Source: Rhizobium sp. TH135 (lineage in GTDB: Bacteria > Pseudomonadota > Alphaproteobacteria > Rhizobiales > Rhizobiaceae). From it: 64,000 bases of DNA. Position numbers and translations under genes: made by a program. This document shows positions 57,272 to 64,000 of the stretch, one piece after another (within the stretch, counting starts at the first letter, position 1; every line of letters starts with the position of its first letter). The notes under the pieces are model-generated. The model did no database searches. It was not told where the DNA came from and worked only from the letters and a program-made list of their open reading frames with translations. The stretch is from the NCBI RefSeq assembly GCF_002855515.1, contig NZ_PKRP01000006.1:62001-126000 (forward strand), in the 5' to 3' direction.

Positions 57272-58350
57272 TCTGGACGCTTGGCCTCTATTTCTTCCGG
57301 CGCTACATGCTGACCTCGCTGTGGTTTCTCCTCGGCGTTGTCTCGATCACCTATCTGATCGATTTCACCGAAACCTCGGGCCGATTCGATAGCCTGCCGG
57401 GCTATTCGGTACCAGGCGTGCTCTATCTGACGGCGCTGCGCCTACCGCTTATCCTCCAGCAGACAATACCGTTCATTGGCCTTTTCGTCGGCATGGCCAC
57501 ACTGATCTCGCTCAACAGAAAGTCCGAACTGGTTGTTGCACGTGCCGCCGGCATTTCCGTCTGGCAGTTCATGGCGCCGTTCCTCATCGGCGCAACGCTC
57601 ATCGGATTGGCGACGACCCTGGTGATCAATCCGCTTGCCGCGTGGGGCCAGCGCCAGGGCACGGAGATCGAGACGCAGTGGCGCGGAACCGAGAACAGCA
57701 CCAAGCCGACTCCCATCCCATGGTTGCGGCAATCGAGCGGCGACAACGACCTCGCTCTAGGCGCGCGTGCCGTTCTTGAGGACGGAAGCCTGCTTGTGGA
57801 TGCCGTGCTGCTGCACTTCGATCAGGACGGTCGCATCATCCTTCGGCAGGACGCACGCACAGCCAAATTGAAAGATGGTTACTGGATGCTTACCGACGTG
57901 CTGGAGACGCGTCCCGGTGAGATCCAGACACGCCTTGCTGAGACACGCGTCGCCACCAACCTCAATGAGGAATTTGTCCAGCAGCGCCTCGCCAAGCCGG
58001 AAAGCGTTGCTTTTTATGATCTATTTCAGAAAATTGAAGTTGCCCGATCCTTCGGCATAGCGCCGCACGCGCTGGAAACACAACTTCACTCCCTGCTTTC
58101 GCTGCCGTTCCTGATGGTTGCAATGACATTGATTGCGGCAACCGTTTCGCTGAAATTCAGCCGTATCAACCAATCGCGGACGGTGATTCTCGGTGGAATA
58201 TTGTCAGGCTTCGTGCTTTATGTTGTCACAGTGCTCGTCAGGGCATTCGGAAGCAGCGGCGTCATGCCGCCATATGTTGCGGCCTGGGTCCCAGTTGTCG
58301 TAGCGATGGCATTGGGGGCAACGATTCTGCTTCACAAGGAGGATGGTTAG
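57268..58350 (+). CDS. lptG: LPS export permease LptG
   Basis: The 360-aa partner of LptF has three N-terminal helices (FFRRYMLTSLWFLLGVVSIT at the start), a periplasmic domain and three C-terminal helices (LLSLPFLMVAMTLIAATVSL). It starts with GTG inside the lptF stop and overlaps lptD by one base (TAGTG), so the three LPS transport genes are tightly coupled. Confidence 0.95.
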   Translation: MIWTLGLYFFRRYMLTSLWFLLGVVSITYLIDFTETSGRFDSLPGYSVPGVLYLTALRLPLILQQTIPFIGLFVGMATLISLNRKSELVVARAAGISVWQFMAPFLIGATLIGLATTLVINPLAAWGQRQGTEIETQWRGTENSTKPTPIPWLRQSSGDNDLALGARAVLEDGSLLVDAVLLHFDQDGRIILRQDARTAKLKDGYWMLTDVLETRPGEIQTRLAETRVATNLNEEFVQQRLAKPESVAFYDLFQKIEVARSFGIAPHALETQLHSLLSLPFLMVAMTLIAATVSLKFSRINQSRTVILGGILSGFVLYVVTVLVRAFGSSGVMPPYVAAWVPVVVAMALGATILLHKEDG

Positions 58351-60683
58351 TGGCGGTAAAAGACCGCGGGAATATCAGGAGGCTCTCGGTAGCCCTGCTG
58401 ACCAGTGTCGCTGTGTGCGCGTTGCCGCTCACCGCGCCTCTCGTGCATGCGCAGAGCCTGTCGGACTCAGCGTCCACGGCAGGTCAACTCCCTGATGACG
58501 CGAAGCTGCTTCTTGCAGCCAATGAACTTGTTTATGACCGTGATGCCGAGCGCGTTGTCGCGAACGGCGCGGTGCAAATCAATTATGCGGGCTACCAGAT
58601 GGTTGCCCGACAAGTCGTCTATGACCAGAAGACGGGTCGCGTGACCGCGGCCGGCAATATTGAACTGGTGGAGCCGACCGGCAACCGCATCTATGCGGAC
58701 TCGCTCGACGTCACGGACAACTTCTCCGACGGATTCTTGAGGGCGCTGCGGGTCGAAACGACTGACAACACCCGCCTCGTTGCCGAGAGCGCCGAGCGCG
58801 TGGGCGGCACTCAGATGATCCTGCACAAGGGTGTCTATACCGCCTGCCTTCCTTGCGCCGAAAATCCGTCTCGCCCGCCGATCTGGCAGGTCAAGGCAGA
58901 ACGCGTGGTGCAGGATGGCCAGAAGAAGACCGTTCGCCTCGAAAAGGCTCGCTTCGAACTTTTTGGACGTTCGATCGCCACCCTCCCCTTCATCGAAGTC
59001 CCTGACAACACGGTGAAGCGGAAGTCCGGCTTCCTGTTCCCGGAATTCCGTTCCGGTGAGAATGTCGGCTTCGGGATTTCGGTTCCTTACTACATCGCCA
59101 TCGCGCCGGATCGCGACGCGACGATCACGACGACCGGCTTCAGCGCACAGGGCGTTCTTCTGGAAGCGGAGTTGCGTCAGCGCTTCGAAAAGGGCCAGGC
59201 TAACATCCGTCTCGCCGGTATCAGTCAGATGAACACCGACGAATTCACCGCAGGCACGAGCGACGCTAGTCGCGATTTCCGCGGCCTCGTCTCGTCGAAG
59301 GGCGATTTCAAGATCAACCCACGCTGGTCCTTCGGTTGGGACGTCATGTTCCAGACCGACAACAACTTTGCCCGTACCTACGGTGTCGAAGGCTTGAACA
59401 GCTCGACAAATACCAACACTGTTTACCTGACCGGCGTCGGCGAGCGCAATTTCTTCGACATGCGCAGCTACTACTTCGACGTTCAGGACGCCGATCTGAA
59501 CGACACCGCCGAGAAGAAACAGGCGACCGTGCTGCCTGTCATCGACTACAGCTATTATGCGCCTGAACTCGTGGCGGGCGGCCAGCTGTCAGGCACCCTC
59601 AACTTCACCTCACTGTCCCGCTTCTCTGGTGAAGCCGCCGATACAAACGGTGATGGTACCAACGACGTCTATCGTGGCCTCAAGGGCAACATGAACCGCC
59701 TTTCGGGCGAGCTCGCTTGGGAACGTACTTTTGACGGCCCGGGTGGCATTCAGATCACCCCGCTGCTCGCGGCGCGCGGTGACGTCTTCGGTCTCGCGAT
59801 GGATAGCCCTGCGGATTACACGGGCGGCTACACATCCAACGACGCACCCGCACGCGGCTTGCTGACCGCCGGCGTCGAGGTCCGCTATCCCTGGCTGATC
59901 ACCACCGACAACAGCTCTCATATCATCGAACCGATCGCGCAGATCTATGCGCGCAACGACGAGGACTATGCCGGGCAGTTGCCGAACGAGGATTCCCAGA
60001 GCCTGGTCTTCGACGCCAGCAACCTCTTCTCCCGCAACAAGTTCTCTGGTTTCGACCGGGTCGAAGGCGGAACGCGTGCAAATGTCGGCATGCGCTATAC
60101 AGGAAGCTTCGACAATGGCGTCGGTGTGCGCGCAGTCGTCGGTCAGTCTTATCATCTGGCTGGCCTGAACTCATATGCAACCGACGACCTGCTTGCTGTC
60201 GGTACCGATTCCGGTCTGGAAACGGACGTATCGGACTTCGTGGCATCGGCTGGCTTCGAACTGCCAATCGGTCTGTCCCTGAGCGCTGGTGTGCGGCTCG
60301 ATGAAAAGACACTTGAAGTGCGCCGGACCGACCTCAACGCGACCTATGCACAGGACCGTTTCGAGACGAGCCTGACATTCACGCAGGTGGACGCCCGTCC
60401 GGGATACTCGTTTGACAACGACAATCAGACAGTCACCAGCTCGTCGACCGTCAAGGTCAATCAGAACTGGTCGGTATTCGGTTCGGTCAACTACGATATC
60501 GACGCTGATGTCTTCAACCGTCGCAGCGTCGGGATCTCGTACGCCGATGAATGCACGGTCTTCTCTATCGCCTATTCGGACAAATACGATCCGAATGCTG
60601 ATACCGCGAACGACTGGACGATCGGCGGCAAGTTGGTGTTCCGTACGCTTGGCGAGATCAATCTCAGCGACAACTCGTTTTGA
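58350..60683 (+). CDS. lptD: LPS-assembly outer-membrane protein LptD
   Basis: LptD with LptE inserts LPS into the outer leaflet. The 777-aa protein has a signal peptide ending VHA-QS (about residue 35). An OstA/LptA-like domain follows (LLLAANELVYDRDAERVVAN), then a CLPCAENPSRPPIWQVKAER segment with two Cys, and a long C-terminal beta-barrel ending GEINLSDNSF with terminal Phe. The start is GTG at 58350, overlapping the lptG stop. Confidence 0.95.
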   Translation: MAVKDRGNIRRLSVALLTSVAVCALPLTAPLVHAQSLSDSASTAGQLPDDAKLLLAANELVYDRDAERVVANGAVQINYAGYQMVARQVVYDQKTGRVTAAGNIELVEPTGNRIYADSLDVTDNFSDGFLRALRVETTDNTRLVAESAERVGGTQMILHKGVYTACLPCAENPSRPPIWQVKAERVVQDGQKKTVRLEKARFELFGRSIATLPFIEVPDNTVKRKSGFLFPEFRSGENVGFGISVPYYIAIAPDRDATITTTGFSAQGVLLEAELRQRFEKGQANIRLAGISQMNTDEFTAGTSDASRDFRGLVSSKGDFKINPRWSFGWDVMFQTDNNFARTYGVEGLNSSTNTNTVYLTGVGERNFFDMRSYYFDVQDADLNDTAEKKQATVLPVIDYSYYAPELVAGGQLSGTLNFTSLSRFSGEAADTNGDGTNDVYRGLKGNMNRLSGELAWERTFDGPGGIQITPLLAARGDVFGLAMDSPADYTGGYTSNDAPARGLLTAGVEVRYPWLITTDNSSHIIEPIAQIYARNDEDYAGQLPNEDSQSLVFDASNLFSRNKFSGFDRVEGGTRANVGMRYTGSFDNGVGVRAVVGQSYHLAGLNSYATDDLLAVGTDSGLETDVSDFVASAGFELPIGLSLSAGVRLDEKTLEVRRTDLNATYAQDRFETSLTFTQVDARPGYSFDNDNQTVTSSSTVKVNQNWSVFGSVNYDIDADVFNRRSVGISYADECTVFSIAYSDKYDPNADTANDWTIGGKLVFRTLGEINLSDNSF

Positions 60684-60720
60684 GTGATGCAGCGCCACTT
60701 CGGTGGAGGTCATTGTTTCG

Positions 60721-60746
60721 CCGCACGGATTGTGCAATCCGTGCGG
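60721..60746 (+). other. Perfect 11-bp hairpin between lptD and the surA-like gene
   Basis: CCGCACGGATT (60721-60731) and AATCCGTGCGG (60736-60746) pair perfectly around a GTGC loop. It lies 37 bp after the lptD stop and 68 bp before the next start. There is no T-run, so it could be a weak terminator, an RNA-processing or stability element, or a dimeric protein site. Confidence 0.6.
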
Positions 60747-60814
60747 TAGTTCTAAAATCCATGGCAAAGACGTAGATCCGGGCGGAAGCTTATCCTCCGG
60801 AGAAAGGATGACAG

Positions 60815-61759
60815 ATGGCCAATGCGAAAAAGGGCACCAGTCTGCTGCTTGCCGGCGTTATCGCGCTGTCTCTCAGCGTGAGCCCCACTCCGATGGTCGC
60901 GCCTGTACAGGCTGCGACATCAGTGGTTGCCGTCGTCAACAAGACCGCGATCACGAGCGGCGATGTTTCACGCCGCGCGGCATTCCTCCGACTGCAGCGC
61001 CGCAGCGGCAACTTGCAGAAGATTGCCAAAGAAGAACTGGTCAACGAAGCGCTGAAGCGCGAGGAAATTGCCCGCGTCGGCATGTCCGTCAGCACGTCCG
61101 ATGTCGACGCCTCCTTCGAACGCTTTGCGACATCGAACAAGATGTCGGTCTCGCAGCTGAACTCCGTGCTTGATCAGGCCGGTGTGGGCGCTGCCCATTT
61201 CAAATCCTTCATCGCTGTCTCCATGAGCTGGCCGCGCCTCGTCAACGCTCGATATGGCGCCGGCTCGCGCGGTCGCCTTTCGAACCAGGATCTCGTGACA
61301 CGCCTGCTTGAGAACAAGCAGAAGCCCGTAACGACCGAATACTTCCTGAAGCAGGTTGTTTTCGTGGTTCCGGCCTCGAAGAAGGGCATCGTTGGCAAGC
61401 GCAAGGCCGAGGCCGAAAAGTCGCGCGCATCGTTCCCGGGCTGCGATCAGGCCATGGAATTCGCCAAGAACTATCTCGACGTTTCGATCCGCAATCTCGG
61501 CCGTGTTCTGGAACCGGAACTGCCGCCGGAATGGAAGCCGCTCATCGAGAAGGCCAATGGCGGCACGACGGGCACGCGCGTGACGGAACGTGGTGTGGAG
61601 TATCTCGCAATCTGCAATCAGCGCCAGGTATCGGACGACGTCGCCGCCGAAGTTGTGTTCCGCGCCGAGGATCTCGGCAAGGAACAGCAGGACCAAAACC
61701 CGAATTCCGACAAATATCTCGAAGAACTGCGCTCCAAGGCCCAGATAGTCCTGCAATAA
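60815..61759 (+). CDS. SurA-like periplasmic chaperone/peptidyl-prolyl isomerase
   Basis: The 314-aa protein has a signal peptide (SLLLAGVIALSLSVSPTP, cleavage near QAA-TS) and a SurA-type N-terminal chaperone domain (VVNKTAITSGDVSRRAAFLR, LVNEALKREEIARVGM). A weakly conserved parvulin-like region follows (EYFLKQVVFVV to VEYLAICNQRQV). It likely assists folding of outer-membrane proteins such as LptD, next to which it lies. GGAGAAAGG is upstream of ATG 60815. Confidence 0.88.
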   Translation: MANAKKGTSLLLAGVIALSLSVSPTPMVAPVQAATSVVAVVNKTAITSGDVSRRAAFLRLQRRSGNLQKIAKEELVNEALKREEIARVGMSVSTSDVDASFERFATSNKMSVSQLNSVLDQAGVGAAHFKSFIAVSMSWPRLVNARYGAGSRGRLSNQDLVTRLLENKQKPVTTEYFLKQVVFVVPASKKGIVGKRKAEAEKSRASFPGCDQAMEFAKNYLDVSIRNLGRVLEPELPPEWKPLIEKANGGTTGTRVTERGVEYLAICNQRQVSDDVAAEVVFRAEDLGKEQQDQNPNSDKYLEELRSKAQIVLQ

Positions 61760-61777
61760 GCGGCGAAAGGCCGATCC

Positions 61778-62800
61778 ATGACCGATGGCGTGCTATCGCT
61801 CGCGCTTACGCAAGGCGACCCGGCCGGCATAGGGCCTGATATCGCCTTGCAAGCCTGGCTCAAGCGGGGCGAGAGCGGCTTGCCGCCTTTCCTCTACATT
61901 GGCGATCCTGCGGTACTCGAGGTGCGCGCTCGCCTGCTTGAGCTGGATGTCAGGATCGAGGAAACGGATGCCGCGCATGCCTGCGAGGTTTTCGACCGGG
62001 CTTTGCCGGTGCTTTCCATCAAGACCGGGGTCGATGTTCTCGCGGGCAAGCCGCATGTCGCCAATGCCCGCGGAACGATTAGCGCCATAGAGACCGCCGT
62101 CTCCCTCTGCCTTGCCGGCGAGGTTCGGGCCGTCGTCACCAATCCGATCGCAAAATCCGTTCTCTACGAAGCTGGCTTCGGCTTTCCCGGCCATACCGAA
62201 TTTCTGGCCGACCTCGCGGCAAAGGCCACCGGCGAAAGCGTTCTGCCGGTGATGATGCTCGCGGGGCCCAAGCTGAAGGCCGTGCCTGTCACGATCCACA
62301 TTCCGATCAAGGATGTGCCGGACGCCCTGAGCGAAGAACTCATTGTCGATACCTGCCGGATTGTGGCCCGGGATCTCTCCGACCGCTTCGGCTTGACCGC
62401 GCCGCGGCTGGCGGTTGCCGGGCTCAATCCGCATGCGGGTGAAGGCGGTGCGATCGGACATGAGGATGACGACATCATTCATCCCGCCATCCGACGCCTG
62501 CGCGACGAAGGGATCGATGCCTTCGGGCCCCTGCCCGCCGACACGATGTTCCATGACGATGCCCGCAGCCGTTATGACGTGGCAATCTGCATGTATCATG
62601 ACCAGGCGCTGATCCCGGCCAAGGCGCTCGGCTTCGACGACAGCGTCAACGTTACGCTCGGCCTGCCCTTTATTCGCACGTCCCCTGATCATGGCACCGC
62701 TTTCGGTCTTGCCGGTTCAGGATTTGCCAAGGAAACAAGCCTCATTGCCGCGCTTGAACTGGCGGATCGCATGAGCATCGCCAAGGACGCATCCCGCTAA
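61778..62800 (+). CDS. pdxA: 4-hydroxythreonine-4-phosphate dehydrogenase
   Basis: PdxA is an NAD-dependent enzyme of pyridoxal phosphate synthesis. The 340-aa protein begins [20 protein letters not shown] and has [10 protein letters not shown] with a metal-binding His, [18 protein letters not shown] and [20 protein letters not shown], all family signatures. It lies between the surA-like gene and rsmA, with a one-base overlap to rsmA. Confidence 0.96.
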   Translation: MTDGVLSLALTQGDPAGIGPDIALQAWLKRGESGLPPFLYIGDPAVLEVRARLLELDVRIEETDAAHACEVFDRALPVLSIKTGVDVLAGKPHVANARGTISAIETAVSLCLAGEVRAVVTNPIAKSVLYEAGFGFPGHTEFLADLAAKATGESVLPVMMLAGPKLKAVPVTIHIPIKDVPDALSEELIVDTCRIVARDLSDRFGLTAPRLAVAGLNPHAGEGGAIGHEDDDIIHPAIRRLRDEGIDAFGPLPADTMFHDDARSRYDVAICMYHDQALIPAKALGFDDSVNVTLGLPFIRTSPDHGTAFGLAGSGFAKETSLIAALELADRMSIAKDASR

Positions 62801-63627
62801 TGGCTGCACTCGACGGACTGCCACCGCTGCGCGATGTCATCGCGCGCCATGGGCTCGATGCCAAGAAGGCACTCGGCCAGAACTTCATCCTGGACCTGAA
62901 CCTGACACAGAAGGTGGCCCGCACAGCTGGCTCTCTCGAAGGGGCTACGGTTATCGAAGTCGGCCCCGGGCCGGGCGGATTGACCAGGGCTATCCTGGCA
63001 CTTGGTGCCAAGAAGGTGGTCGCCATCGAGCGCGACCCGCGCTGCCTGCCGGCGCTCCAGGAAATCAGCGACCACTACCCGGGGCGCCTGGAAGTGATCG
63101 AGGGGGACGCGCTGAAGATCGATTTCCAGGATCTCGCCAAAGGGGAACCGGTCAAGATCATCGCAAACCTGCCCTACAATGTGGGGACGCAGTTGCTCGT
63201 CAACTGGCTCCTGCCCGCGCAATGGCCTCCCTTCTGGCAGTCGCTCACCCTGATGTTCCAGAAGGAAGTCGGCCAGCGGATCGTGGCGCGTGAGGACGAC
63301 AATCACTACGGCCGGCTCGGTGTGCTTTGCGGCTGGCGGACTGAGGCCCACATGGCGTTCGATATTCCCCCGCAGGCCTTCACACCGCCACCCAAGGTGA
63401 CCTCGACCGTGGTGCATCTCGAGCCAATCGAGAAACCCCTGCCCTGCGATGCCGACAAGCTTGAGAAGGTGACGCTCGCGGCCTTCGGACAGCGCCGCAA
63501 GATGCTGAGGCAAAGCCTCAAGCCGATCGGCGGGGAAGCGCTGCTCGCGCGTGCAGAGATCGATCCTCAACGCCGAGCCGAAACGCTCAGCGTCGAGGAA
63601 TTCTGCAGGCTCGCCAACCTGGTCTGA
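62800..63627 (+). CDS. rsmA: 16S rRNA dimethyladenosine transferase
   Basis: RsmA (KsgA) dimethylates A1518 and A1519 in 16S rRNA. The 275-aa protein has [20 protein letters not shown], the SAM loop [16 protein letters not shown] and the catalytic [18 protein letters not shown]. It starts in the pdxA stop codon (TAATG), completing the lptF-to-rsmA operon order seen in many alphaproteobacteria. Confidence 0.97.
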   Translation: MAALDGLPPLRDVIARHGLDAKKALGQNFILDLNLTQKVARTAGSLEGATVIEVGPGPGGLTRAILALGAKKVVAIERDPRCLPALQEISDHYPGRLEVIEGDALKIDFQDLAKGEPVKIIANLPYNVGTQLLVNWLLPAQWPPFWQSLTLMFQKEVGQRIVAREDDNHYGRLGVLCGWRTEAHMAFDIPPQAFTPPPKVTSTVVHLEPIEKPLPCDADKLEKVTLAAFGQRRKMLRQSLKPIGGEALLARAEIDPQRRAETLSVEEFCRLANLV

Positions 63628-63646
63628 TGCGGTGGCAAGCGTTGTG

Positions 63647-64000
63647 TCAGGCGGCCTGGCGGCCGCGCTGACGGTTTTCGTTTCCAGGCAGTTTGAAGAG
63701 CGCGATCTGGGCGTTCAGACGGTCGGCTTCAGCCGCCACGCTTGAGGTGGCCGCACTCGCCTCTTCGACCATGGCTGCGTTCTGCTGCGTTACCTGGTCC
63801 ATCTGGCTCACGGCCTGGCTGATCTCGTTCAACGCTCCGGATTGCTCCTGCGCTGCCGAAACGATCGCAGACACGCGCTCATTGATCTTCATGACATGCT
63901 CTTCGATGCCCTTCAGCGTTTCGCCCGTTTCGTTGACCAGGCGGACGCCCGCTTCGACCTCCTGGGCCGAACGATTGATCAGCGACTTGATCTCCCGGGC
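63647..64000 (-). CDS. Chemoreceptor signalling-domain C-terminus (partial)
   Basis: The minus-strand frame open to the right edge encodes the end of a methyl-accepting chemotaxis protein: AREIKSLINRSAQEVEAGVR at the edge, then [20 protein letters not shown] and a short basic tail. Only about 117 residues are visible; sensor and HAMP domains lie outside. It is the third chemoreceptor in the last 21 kb and converges with rsmA. Confidence 0.88.
   Translation of the reverse strand, partial: AREIKSLINRSAQEVEAGVRLVNETGETLKGIEEHVMKINERVSAIVSAAQEQSGALNEISQAVSQMDQVTQQNAAMVEEASAATSSVAAEADRLNAQIALFKLPGNENRQRGRQAA

Noticed and set aside
1-64000. tRNA genes, CRISPR arrays, insertion sequences, prophage
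   Set aside because: No cloverleaf-like segments, regularly spaced repeats, transposase or integrase frames or terminal repeats were seen.

Overview
The window looks like chromosomal DNA of an alphaproteobacterium of the Rhizobiales, most likely Rhizobiaceae (Rhizobium/Agrobacterium group). The base composition is GC-rich, SD sequences are of the AGGAG type, and the housekeeping neighbourhoods are rhizobial: hdaA-ppk-ppx opposite purM-purN, SDR-uvrC-pgsA-moaD-moaE, and lptF-lptG-lptD-surA-pdxA-rsmA. The assignment rests on gene content and protein character only; no database search was possible. I see no rRNA, tRNA, CRISPR array, insertion sequence or prophage.

Layout. 1-5.6 kb: parC (last codons outside the window), a secreted protein of unknown function, and aspS. 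6-13 kb: an accessory stretch with a BLUF photoreceptor, a DUF1349 protein, a TetR regulator divergent from an ABA4-like/multi-TM membrane protein pair, a YcaD-like MFS exporter, and a Tat-exported multicopper oxidase translationally coupled to a metallo-beta-lactamase-fold hydrolase. 13-20 kb: rnd with a GNAT gene, then an overlapping run Rsm22 - DUF2891 - fused aconitase X, and a phytase/esterase-like secreted protein. 20-28.3 kb: leftward AI-2E permease - hdaA - ppk - ppx and rightward purM-purN. 28.4-35 kb: an omptin-family outer-membrane protease with intact catalytic residues, a Nudix hydrolase coupled to a cytoplasmic molybdopterin oxidoreductase, rlmJ, RNase T2, GST and an Omp25-like porin. 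35.4-39.7 kb: SDR, uvrC, pgsA, moaD, moaE. 39.7-43.7 kb: an orphan LivH-type permease divergent from a CGNR regulator and a lipoprotein across a 32-bp near-perfect palindrome, then ndk, GST and DinB. 43.8-51.4 kb: two chemoreceptors, a small membrane protein overlapping one of them, a degenerate GGDEF protein and an ABC-F ATPase. 51.4-51.75 kb: a broken vapC toxin remnant beside a run of 13 C. 51.8-64 kb: S9 oligopeptidase, pepA-holC, the LPS-assembly operon, pdxA, rsmA, and the C-terminus of a third chemoreceptor.

How it works together. Most of the window is core machinery: decatenation, tRNA charging, replication control (hdaA, holC), polyphosphate turnover, purine synthesis, excision repair, molybdenum cofactor synthesis and LPS export. 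The parts that deserve a second look are the omptin, the palindrome-controlled permease/CGNR/lipoprotein locus, the oxidase-hydrolase pair, the DUF2891-AcnX pair, the ABA4-like pair under TetR, and the small protein coupled to a chemoreceptor. None of these is claimed as a proven new system.
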